This document shows positions 54,901-62,475 of a DNA stretch of 64,000 nucleotides, piece after piece. The stretch spans positions 62,001-126,000 of the forward strand of contig JAOMWM010000002.1 in NCBI GenBank assembly GCA_028357285.1. Reading direction: 5' to 3'. Source of the stretch: Schleiferiaceae bacterium (GTDB lineage Bacteria; Bacteroidota; Bacteroidia; Flavobacteriales; Schleiferiaceae). Each line of letters begins with the position of its first letter. Positions within the stretch are counted from its first letter, which is position 1. The position numbers and the translations under genes were made by a program. Below the pieces are notes generated by a model. It was not told the DNA's origin. It searched no databases and worked only from the letters and a program-made list of their open reading frames with translations.

Positions 54901-57816
54901 CAATACCCATCCAGAATAGCAAAGGGACAGCAATGAATCTGTCGTGCTAATAAAGATGGAGTCTTGAATGCTTTTGATTTGCTTGGCCTCATATTGGACC
55001 ACTAGATACGTGGTATCAAAAGGCGCCAATGCAGTATCTGCCCAATAAACAGTCAGCAGAGAGTCGGTAGACCATGCGGAATCTAATTGGGCCCAACCAC
55101 ACCCCTCATTCCATAGCAAAATGCTATCGACGACTAGAGCATTACTTAATAACGTATCAAAATTTGAACATGATAAGGCCGAATGCGCCAAAGACGAAGG
55201 GCCGTCCAGTTCCAGCGTAACAGGCAAATTCATCAACGGATGATCGGGATCTCCATTGATGAACTCAATGCCTAGGTTATACATCCCTGAGGCCAATCCT
55301 TTGGTATATACCTGAAGGACGACCTTTTGCGAATCTCCGGGCAATATGGATCCGGAGGTGGGGTTAGTTTGTACCGACCTGTTGGCATTACTCATGATTT
55401 TTACATTATCCACCACCCAACTATTCCCGCTACTCGCATATGTTTTTTGGATGAAACGAATCTGTGTATGTGATGACCTCCCCGCAATGGGCAGCACCGC
55501 AAAGAAAGTTGGATAGGTGGACCACTCCCAGGTGTGGAATTGAGCGAAATCTGTCCAATTCGTTCCATTCAAACTGTACTGAAGGAACATAGGCATGTTG
55601 CCTCCAGCCGTGCCACAATTCCCTTGATACATCTGAAATTCAACGGTAGCGCCATCAATTACATTCAAAGGCCGTGTCGTAGCGGTCCGATTGTTGCCCC
55701 AGGCGCCTTTGAAGGTCAAACTCTTGCTGCCGGCGATGCTACCACAATTCAATGTGTCGGTCGCTCCTGGACCCCAGTTCAGCCAAAGCGTACTATCCAT
55801 TCCAGCGCCTTCAAAATCGTCGAAGTAAAATGTATCTGATTGTGTGATGGACCAATTCAAATTCTGCGTTCCCAGATTATATATGGTCATCGTATCCGAG
55901 ACCGTGTCCAAGCAAAGTGTTGAATACAAATAATAGGCATTGGTGTCCAATTCCGTGATGGGCGCATCCGATACATTGAGCGCGACACAAAAGGCATAGG
56001 TACTGTCCTGGGTGGCTATAAAAATGGTATCAGAGAATTGGCCACTCGTTGCACTAAAAAAGTCAAAGGGGACATACATCGAATCGTACGGCTGGACATT
56101 AGCCGGCAAAACCAAATTTTGTAGTCTACCGCTCGAACCTTGAATGGAAGTAAACCGCAAAGAATCACACCCCGAATTATACATCAATAGTGAATCCCGG
56201 TGAACTCGCTTTGTATAACCGTAGCTCAAGGGACAACTGCCCTCTGCACTGTTTAATATCCCGGTGCCTTCGACCAACACCTCAACGGGCACGACTACGG
56301 TTGCATTGACCGTATCTTTCAACTGGAACACCATGTCGTAATGTTGCGTGCCTACACTGCCATTGGCTAGGAATGAGAATGTCACATAGGTGGAATCCCC
56401 GCCATACACAACAGCTTGATCCGTGCTAAGTTGAGTGCTGTAGGCGTCGCCCTCGAAGGATATTTCGTCAATAAAACAAACCGCACTTGTGCTGTTCGTG
56501 TAGACCTCAAAGGAGCGTATGTCTTGGGCTTGATCATAAAACTCACAATCTGCGATGTAGAGCGAATGATTCAAATACAAATCGAAGGTTTCGTTTTCCC
56601 AATCAATATTTTCATAGCTCACATGCACCCATGCAGGCCCTGTTGGTGAGGCAATAAAATTTTGGTTGGTTTGGGTATAGCCGTTTTTTCTATACCCCAC
56701 CGTGAGATATGCTGTGGCATAATCATAGGCGACAAAGCCAAAAACCGAATTATCCTGGTCGTCTCTTAAGTAAACAAATGAGCCCCGTTGATTATAGGTT
56801 CCTCCCCTAAAAGCAAATGAAACTTTGTTAGGACGCTGGGCCGGAAAAGTTCTTTGAACTGGATCGTATCCACCGGTTTTTCCAGAAATACGAAGTGAAC
56901 TCCCTCCACCATAGTTCTGGGTACTGGATTGCAGCGTGACCGCATTACTTCCATTAAAAACAAACCCGTCGAGGTTGCCCGGCAAATCAAAATCAGCGTG
57001 GAAAGACTCGTTGGTATCGAGCAAGGAGATATTGGTAATCATCCGGCCTGAACTGGCCAAATTATAAATGGTCACACCTGCGGTTACGGAATCACCACAT
57101 GATGCAACCAATTGTACGCTATCCGGGCTTACATCAAACACTGGACGCTCCTCGACAACAATGGTTTTTGTGGTAGAATCAGATCCCTGACAATTCGATG
57201 CTTTCAGTTGAACCAAATGACTTCCTGCCGCGCTAAAAACATGGCTGGGTGAAAACTTTGAAGATGTTGTGCCGTCGTCAAAATCCCATTCCATTTCATC
57301 TTGGCTGGAGCTCAAGTTTGTGAAATCCACCGAGGTGTTGAACGGAATTACTGTGTCACTCGCAGTAAAGGCTGCAGACGGGGCGGTTGTAGAATCTGTG
57401 GTCCAGCTTAACTGAAAACCAGGATTAGAATTAAAACTGGCATAAAACCTGAAATACAACACCTTGGCGCTCGTCACTATGGGCGTATTTAATGTAGGAG
57501 GGTTTGTATTCGTATAGACGGCGATCCAAGAATTATTAGACTCGTCCCTACAATACAAAGCGGAACCAAAGCTTCCTACACTAAAAGATGTAAAGGTGAA
57601 TGTCACCACACCATCGCCTGGAGGATCGATAAACACTTCGCCAACATCGCCGGAACTGTAATTACCGTTGGCCCCTCCACCGTCTACCAATATACCAGAA
57701 CACGCTCTAATGGTATCCTTAGAATAATCTGTTGGAATCAAATATGTGTTTTGACTTTTCGAAACGAAGGCCATTCCCAAAAACAGGATTGAAAGTAGGG
57801 CTTTGATAGATTTCAT
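51976..57816 (-). CDS. 1946-aa T9SS-secreted multidomain protein: CUB-like, PKD, LamG-like, repeated HYDIN/ASH-like, GATase-fold-like and PKD modules, CTD
   Basis: Signal peptide; EMEWDFDDGTTSSKFSPSHVF, YLWDFGNGNSSSATDP, RQWSFGDGNTS; repeats with xGC(D/G/A/N)xLxx; CTD LIIYPAPTTGPIHIQT...LPAGSYWLRI. Confidence 0.8.
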   Translation of the reverse strand: MKSIKALLSILFLGMAFVSKSQNTYLIPTDYSKDTIRACSGILVDGGGANGNYSSGDVGEVFIDPPGDGVVTFTFTSFSVGSFGSALYCRDESNNSWIAVYTNTNPPTLNTPIVTSAKVLYFRFYASFNSNPGFQLSWTTDSTTAPSAAFTASDTVIPFNTSVDFTNLSSSQDEMEWDFDDGTTSSKFSPSHVFSAAGSHLVQLKASNCQGSDSTTKTIVVEERPVFDVSPDSVQLVASCGDSVTAGVTIYNLASSGRMITNISLLDTNESFHADFDLPGNLDGFVFNGSNAVTLQSSTQNYGGGSSLRISGKTGGYDPVQRTFPAQRPNKVSFAFRGGTYNQRGSFVYLRDDQDNSVFGFVAYDYATAYLTVGYRKNGYTQTNQNFIASPTGPAWVHVSYENIDWENETFDLYLNHSLYIADCEFYDQAQDIRSFEVYTNSTSAVCFIDEISFEGDAYSTQLSTDQAVVYGGDSTYVTFSFLANGSVGTQHYDMVFQLKDTVNATVVVPVEVLVEGTGILNSAEGSCPLSYGYTKRVHRDSLLMYNSGCDSLRFTSIQGSSGRLQNLVLPANVQPYDSMYVPFDFFSATSGQFSDTIFIATQDSTYAFCVALNVSDAPITELDTNAYYLYSTLCLDTVSDTMTIYNLGTQNLNWSITQSDTFYFDDFEGAGMDSTLWLNWGPGATDTLNCGSIAGSKSLTFKGAWGNNRTATTRPLNVIDGATVEFQMYQGNCGTAGGNMPMFLQYSLNGTNWTDFAQFHTWEWSTYPTFFAVLPIAGRSSHTQIRFIQKTYASSGNSWVVDNVKIMSNANRSVQTNPTSGSILPGDSQKVVLQVYTKGLASGMYNLGIEFINGDPDHPLMNLPVTLELDGPSSLAHSALSCSNFDTLLSNALVVDSILLWNEGCGWAQLDSAWSTDSLLTVYWADTALAPFDTTYLVVQYEAKQIKSIQDSIFISTTDSLLSLCYSGWVLEAPSLTLSEDSITAVSLDCQDTIDVQFYVGNDAPSATSLRWSLAPKNHLNVVMVNAQVFATLAGNIEDVLEENPLIQIKKVNSVQDVVAQLSWADVVIFPPVTTIAVSSNYQNIETDLQGFVAKGGTMVVMGSPNISKILSIDFMNATVGSNHSNQLLSVSNVPPYTNGVTSFTAQNAAYSLIFNHVKPPAQHIITKTANDHIYSIMNLEDGKLIYFGFTFAQVYDEIKLLLHNLMKEAYDRKSVDFSWLSLSPTQGFITGGDSTQVTGQIFSSSLRSGIKECVIEISTNDPLQSSTILPLQFNLQGKGELASGSGCIDLGEVPYNARTIATLSLENIGCADLLLQSMSSTDTSLSAWATLPGVRIAPADSSAFPLSLNHPSLGVHQDTITFYTNADTLALCVSYESLGAAKLKFDPDTTLYASVNQCKGSINKVISLENIGLDTLNYHLQIGDRYDSTDTQEWNYNPSQYYQKVTHTFNNVISSDTLFYEMIINGEFSGSTSRFYIYVNGTSSAFFYDNDKPDYTNDTISGYFTGSVLQNALNQGFVKLDVYLFDGTFHTGQYCTMNVAQYNSCPWATFSGPNQGSIDTSGQNSRTITLDPSSLAVGTHKTTLFISSNDASKPLARLPIEFEVMSLPELALSNDSIYYGTITSIGGAHDSVLVVNTGCNTLQISNISSSNNEFIPGWTTKNIGVGNGEWLPITYTAQTPGNASGTLTLLSNDTTRIIYVNGTAQVAPTANFTYQITNSCKGKVSFANTSTAATSYLWDFGNGNSSSATDPNTTFDKPGTYVVMLIAQNVVGGDTVTMNVNLPDVLFTHGVYPDTAGLGPILFSDSSLVPISRQWSFGDGNTSTDSALFHTYNSPGTYFVTLGTENAAGCTETEVRMIYIKNDIGLVDLKPNSLIIYPAPTTGPIHIQTNAIVEFVEVYNARGEHVLRTPCSTQLDLSTLPAGSYWLRIRGTGWEEVRMVELIH

Positions 57817-57923
57817 GGATTGGTATAGAGGCAGGTCAAATAATCTCTATCCAATTTAACGCTTTATTCTTCAATTAGGTAAAAAATTTCTTCCGTACCG
57901 TGAACTGACCCAGTGCCCAAAAT

Positions 57924-57952
57924 AAAAACCCGAGCCTCCGGCTCGGGTTTTT
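57924..57952 (-). terminator. Rho-independent terminator downstream of the DUF1080 gene
   Basis: AAAAACCCGAGCC-TCC-GGCTCGGGTTTTT, perfect 13-bp stem. Confidence 0.92.
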
Positions 57953-57983
57953 ATTTTTCTAGGAAAATTTTCGGAATCGAAAA

Positions 57984-58820
57984 TTATTCTTCAATCGCTT
58001 CAGCTTCTGCCGACGCAAGCGACTTAATCTTCAAGTTGCGGTACCACACGTTATCGCCGTGGTCCTGCAGCGCAATCCCACCCTTGCGGTAGGTGCCGTA
58101 TCCAGGGAATTCATGGAATTTCGACGCCGCAACATCCGCACGCCACGCATCGTCGAAGAGGTCGCGATCCACGATGACCACGCCGTTGAGCTTCTGGGTG
58201 AGGTGACCGTTTTGAACGATAATTTCGAACTGGTTCCATTCCCCTGCGAGCTTGGCGGCGCCTTCCGGAGCTGCATTGATATCGTACAGATCCCCTGCAC
58301 GGTGTTTGTGGATCGCGGCATCGGGATGGCCTTCAGTGGAATCGGTCCCGTTGTCTAACACTTGCATTTCTAATCCCGTCATCCAGCAGTACGGATACTG
58401 CTCGGTATCCTCGTTGATGAGGTAGATGATGCCGGAATTTCCGCGTTCGCCTATCTTCCATTCCCCCTTGAAGTGGAAGTTTTCAAATTCCCGGATCGAA
58501 CCGTCAATATCCTGGTACACGATATCGCCACCACCGTTGACTTGCCAGTCCTCTTTGTTGCTCGCGTCCAAATGCAAGGCCTCGTCTTCGATGACCCACG
58601 CTTTGCCAATCACCGTATCGCCGTACTTGCGGAAATTGCCGGTGCATTGGCCGTCGAACAGGAGCTCCCAGCCGTCGATGATTTCGGCTTCTGTGATGTT
58701 ATTGTGCAATTTTTCAGGAGCGTCGGCCGTTTCTTCGGCCGGCGCATCAACGGGTGCTTCAGCAGGTGCGGTGCAGGCGACGGCAAAAAGAGCCGCGGCA
58801 GATAGAAGGAGATGTTTCAT
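57984..58820 (-). CDS. DUF1080 (3-keto-disaccharide/3-keto-glycoside hydrolase-like) lipoprotein
   Basis: Lipobox FAVAC; GWELLFDGQCTGNFRKYG, FENFHFKGEWKIGERGNSGIIYLI, GIALQDHGDNVWYRNLKIK. Confidence 0.92.
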   Translation of the reverse strand: MKHLLLSAAALFAVACTAPAEAPVDAPAEETADAPEKLHNNITEAEIIDGWELLFDGQCTGNFRKYGDTVIGKAWVIEDEALHLDASNKEDWQVNGGGDIVYQDIDGSIREFENFHFKGEWKIGERGNSGIIYLINEDTEQYPYCWMTGLEMQVLDNGTDSTEGHPDAAIHKHRAGDLYDINAAPEGAAKLAGEWNQFEIIVQNGHLTQKLNGVVIVDRDLFDDAWRADVAASKFHEFPGYGTYRKGGIALQDHGDNVWYRNLKIKSLASAEAEAIEE

Positions 58821-58850
58821 TCGTGCTAAAAATTGAGTTTTGAGTTGAGT

Positions 58851-60158
58851 TTATGGTTTAATCTTCACGGTCAATTCGTCCAGACGCTCTTTGTAGCGGG
58901 GCAAAGGATCCAGTAAAATCGCTTTTTTCATGCATTCTGCCGCCGCAGGATAGGCTTGAGTGGCTTCATAAAAATCGGCCATAGAATCATAGGCATTCGC
59001 ACTGTTAGGAAAATGTTCCAGCGCTGCTGTAAAATACATTTCTGATTTCTCCAGATCGCCCATATCCATTTGCATGTAGCCTGACATATTGAGCAATTCC
59101 TCTGGATACGGGGGCACCGCATAGCCGAAGTTGTGTTCCAATTTTGCTGCTCTATTATTGATAATCTTCGACAGCGTTGCAACCGACGTCGCTGGATCGT
59201 TGATTTTGTGCGTACCCTCCATTTGATACCAATCGAACAGGGCAATCAACCCCTCCATTAAAGAGGGCAAGGGTACCGTACCGTGCAAATCTCTTTCAAA
59301 GAATTGGAATCCCACACGAAGTCCAGTAGGGGCTAATGCTTCCAATTGGTCGACAGTCTTGAGGATGGCACGAGGAAATTCGGTTGGCCAAGAATCGTCT
59401 TCACGCACATTTTCCAATGTTACAGAAGTGTCTTGCATATGCAATTGGCCACTCATGGTGATGAACACCGAACGGCCCTCGAGGGAGGGCGTACTCAACT
59501 TTTCCGGGAGTACCTCATGATAATGTCCGCCGCTCCAATCCATGCTTGGATCGATCGCGAGGTAGTAGTTGAACAGTTCGGGGCGCTCGGCTAGGGCAAA
59601 TAAGGTGAAGAGTCCGCCGTAGGAATGTCCGATCAGGGTTCTGAATTGGGTCACCGGATAATTGGCCTCCACATGAGGGACCAATTCTTTCTCAATAAAT
59701 TCCAGGAAAGCAGCCGCTCCACCATCAGCAACGGCATTGGGCGTCATCGCCACCTCCATCTTATCTGCAGACCCAATGGCCTGCGCTTTCACAACCTTCG
59801 GCGGCGTCAAATCCCGAGTTCGATCTACTGCATTTGAAATGCCAATGATGATCATATCCGGCGTGTATCCGCCACTGTAATAATCCTGCACCGTACCTGC
59901 CGCCGGCAACAGCACATCGCCGTCCAGTAAAAATGCCACCGGGTACTTCTGCGCACTGCCCGGCGTATAGGTCAAAGGAAAATCCACATAAATGAGCCGG
60001 TCCTCATTCAACACTTCAGAATGTACGGTGTCTGGAACGCCGCGCTGCTGTAAAAATTCTGGGCCCGATTGCGCAACGGCGCCCCGGAGTCCCATCAGCA
60101 TACTGCACATCAAAAGAAAGGCGAAGCGACACTGCGACATTGAGAATTTGTAACTCAT
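58851..60158 (-). CDS. Putative alpha/beta-hydrolase esterase (PF00756-like) with C-terminal TPR
   Basis: YPVAFLLDGDVLLP, TLIGHSYGGLFTLFALAERPELFNYYLAIDPSM; C-terminal TPR-like YFTAALEHFPNSANAYDSMADFYEATQAYPAAAECMKKAILLDP. Confidence 0.85.
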   Translation of the reverse strand: MSYKFSMSQCRFAFLLMCSMLMGLRGAVAQSGPEFLQQRGVPDTVHSEVLNEDRLIYVDFPLTYTPGSAQKYPVAFLLDGDVLLPAAGTVQDYYSGGYTPDMIIIGISNAVDRTRDLTPPKVVKAQAIGSADKMEVAMTPNAVADGGAAAFLEFIEKELVPHVEANYPVTQFRTLIGHSYGGLFTLFALAERPELFNYYLAIDPSMDWSGGHYHEVLPEKLSTPSLEGRSVFITMSGQLHMQDTSVTLENVREDDSWPTEFPRAILKTVDQLEALAPTGLRVGFQFFERDLHGTVPLPSLMEGLIALFDWYQMEGTHKINDPATSVATLSKIINNRAAKLEHNFGYAVPPYPEELLNMSGYMQMDMGDLEKSEMYFTAALEHFPNSANAYDSMADFYEATQAYPAAAECMKKAILLDPLPRYKERLDELTVKIKP

Positions 60159-60173
60159 TTATTTGGGGGGTTT

Positions 60174-61232
60174 TTATTGATCCAATCCTAATGCCTTGCG
60201 GTTCGCGGCTCTGTCTACGCCCGTTGCGGCGAAGTCGTCGAAGGCGCGCGAGGCCACTGGGATGATCCAATCGGCGATGCGTTCTGCGCCCTCGCGCGCA
60301 CCGGCAGCCGAATCTTTCAAACAGCACTCCCATTCTAGCACGGCCCAACCTTCGTAATCGTATTGGGCGAGCTTGGCAAAAATGGCAGGAAAATCGATCT
60401 CTCCATCGCCCACGGAACGGAATCGGCCGGCGCGTTCTACCCAAGGAAGGTAGCCACCGTAGGCACCGGTTCTAGCGTCCGGGTTAAATTCTGCGTCCTT
60501 CACATGGAAGGCTTTAATGCGTTCGTGGTACAGGTCGATGTAGCCCAAATAATCCATCCCCTGCAAAACCAGGTGGGAAGGATCGTACAGCATGTTTGCA
60601 CGCTGGTGGCCGCCTACCACATCGAGGAAGCGTTCAAAGGTGGCTCCGTCATGCAGGTCTTCACCCGGATGAATTTCATAGGCCAGATCTACGCCACAAC
60701 TGTCGAAATGATTAAGAATTGGCAACCATCTACGGCCCAATTCCTCAAACGCCTCTTCCACCAACCCCGCCGGTCGTTGCGGCCAAGGATAGAAATACGG
60801 CCAGGCCAATGCGCCTGAAAACGTCGGATGGGCTGTAAGTCCCAAACGTTGTGAAGCCGTTGCGGCAAGATGTAATTGGTCCACCGCCCACGCCATGCGC
60901 GCTTTGGGATTTCCATGAACCTCAGCCGGGGCAAATGCATCAAATTGCGCGTCGAAGGCCGGGTGAACAGCCACGAGCTGGCCCTGTAAATGGGTACTTA
61001 ATTCCGTGATTTGTATACCGTGCTCCGCAGCAATGCCTGTGAGTTCATCTGCCGCATCTTGGCTGTTCGCCACCTTTTTAAGGTCCATGAATCGGCCATC
61101 CCAGGAAGGGATTTGTATCCCCTTGTACCCAAGGTCGGCAGCCCATTTACAAATGGACGCCCATGAATTGAACGGGGCGAGGTCGTCTGCGAATTGGGCG
61201 ATAAAAATGCCCGGTCCTTTCAGCGTTTTCAT
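60174..61232 (-). CDS. Sugar phosphate isomerase/epimerase (xylose isomerase-like TIM barrel)
   Basis: WAADLGYKGIQIPSWDGRF, LAYEIHPGEDLHDG, NMLYDPSHLVLQGMDYLGYIDLY, AFHVKDAEF, AVLEWEC. Confidence 0.92.
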   Translation of the reverse strand: MKTLKGPGIFIAQFADDLAPFNSWASICKWAADLGYKGIQIPSWDGRFMDLKKVANSQDAADELTGIAAEHGIQITELSTHLQGQLVAVHPAFDAQFDAFAPAEVHGNPKARMAWAVDQLHLAATASQRLGLTAHPTFSGALAWPYFYPWPQRPAGLVEEAFEELGRRWLPILNHFDSCGVDLAYEIHPGEDLHDGATFERFLDVVGGHQRANMLYDPSHLVLQGMDYLGYIDLYHERIKAFHVKDAEFNPDARTGAYGGYLPWVERAGRFRSVGDGEIDFPAIFAKLAQYDYEGWAVLEWECCLKDSAAGAREGAERIADWIIPVASRAFDDFAATGVDRAANRKALGLDQ

Positions 61233-62374
61233 AGTGCTGTGTATTTTTCGTTTCCAGCGTTGTTGGTGACAATCGCTTCGATGAATTTCATACCGCGCAC
61301 ACCGTCTTCAATACCCGGGTAGTCCAGGTGCGGATGCTGCGCTTTTCCAGTTTCGTGGGCACGAACATGGGCCGCGAAATTTTTGTAGAGGTTGGCAAAC
61401 GCCTCAAGGTAGCCTTCCGGGTGGCCCGGAGGTATGCGGTGGTTCGCCAGGGACCAGTCCGATGTCCCCGGGCCTCCCGTACGCAATTTTACCACTGGCG
61501 CGTCCAATGGCATAAGCGTTAAGCTGTTATTATCGGTGTGTTCCCAGCAAAGACCGCCCTTTTCTCCAAAAACACGAATCTTCACATTGTTTTCCTCACC
61601 TGCGGCAATTTGCGTCGCCATGAGAACGCCCGTGGCGCCTGAGGTGGTGCGGAAGAGTACGGCACCATCGTCGTCCAAAGCGCGCCCGTGGACGACGGTG
61701 TTTAATTGGGCACAGACCTCCACAATCTCTTCGCCACTCACGTATTCCGCAAGGTTAAAAGCGTGTGTCCCTATATCTCCCATAGCGCCAACTTTCCCCG
61801 ATTTTGTCGGGTCCGTTCGCCACGCCGCCTGCGTATGGTCCCCGCCCTCTAAATAGGTCGACAACCAGCCTTGCGGATATTCTACATAGATCTTACGGAC
61901 TTTTCCGAGCGCACCGGAAGCGATCTGGTGCTTGGCCTCTTTGACCATGGGATACCCGGTGTAGGTGTGCGTCAAACAGAAGAGCCCTTTGGCGTTTTTC
62001 ACCCCTGCTTCGATGGCATAGGCTTCTTCCATGGAGGTGCAGAGGGGCTTGTCGAGCACGACGTGATAGCCGGCTTCGAGCGCCGCGATGGTGGGAGCCG
62101 CATGCACGTGGTTGGGCGTAGTGATCATAATGACTTGGACACGCTCACTTGCGGGACGCTCCAACTCGGCTGAAATCAATTCTTGCCAACTCCCGTAGGC
62201 GCGGTCGTCGGAGATGCCTAGTTCACGTGCCGTTTCCAAACATTTTTCGGGTTTAGAGGAGAAGGCGCCAGCGACCAATTCATAGTCACCATCAATACGC
62301 GCAGCGATGCGGTGCACGCCGCCGATAAAACTACCTGGTCCGCCGCCAATCATGGCAGCACGTATCTTTTTCAT
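61229..62374 (-). CDS. Gfo/Idh/MocA-family NAD(P)-dependent oxidoreductase; ATGA overlap with the downstream isomerase
   Basis: AAMIGGGPGSFIGGVHRIAAR, ITTPNHVHAAPTIAALEAGYHVVLDKPLC, GAMGDIGTHAFNLAEYV. Confidence 0.95.
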   Translation of the reverse strand: MKKIRAAMIGGGPGSFIGGVHRIAARIDGDYELVAGAFSSKPEKCLETARELGISDDRAYGSWQELISAELERPASERVQVIMITTPNHVHAAPTIAALEAGYHVVLDKPLCTSMEEAYAIEAGVKNAKGLFCLTHTYTGYPMVKEAKHQIASGALGKVRKIYVEYPQGWLSTYLEGGDHTQAAWRTDPTKSGKVGAMGDIGTHAFNLAEYVSGEEIVEVCAQLNTVVHGRALDDDGAVLFRTTSGATGVLMATQIAAGEENNVKIRVFGEKGGLCWEHTDNNSLTLMPLDAPVVKLRTGGPGTSDWSLANHRIPPGHPEGYLEAFANLYKNFAAHVRAHETGKAQHPHLDYPGIEDGVRGMKFIEAIVTNNAGNEKYTAL

Positions 62375-62419
62375 AGGAGAGTTAACGCGTTAGAACGCCC
62401 AAAATACACAATAAACTAC

Positions 62420-62436
62420 GACACTAAAAAAGTGTC
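62420..62436. promoter_or_regulatory. Inverted repeat in a divergent intergenic region
   Basis: GACACT-AAAAA-AGTGTC. Confidence 0.35.
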
Positions 62437-62475
62437 TCAACTTTAATGTATCTTCATTGCACAAATTGATTTCCC

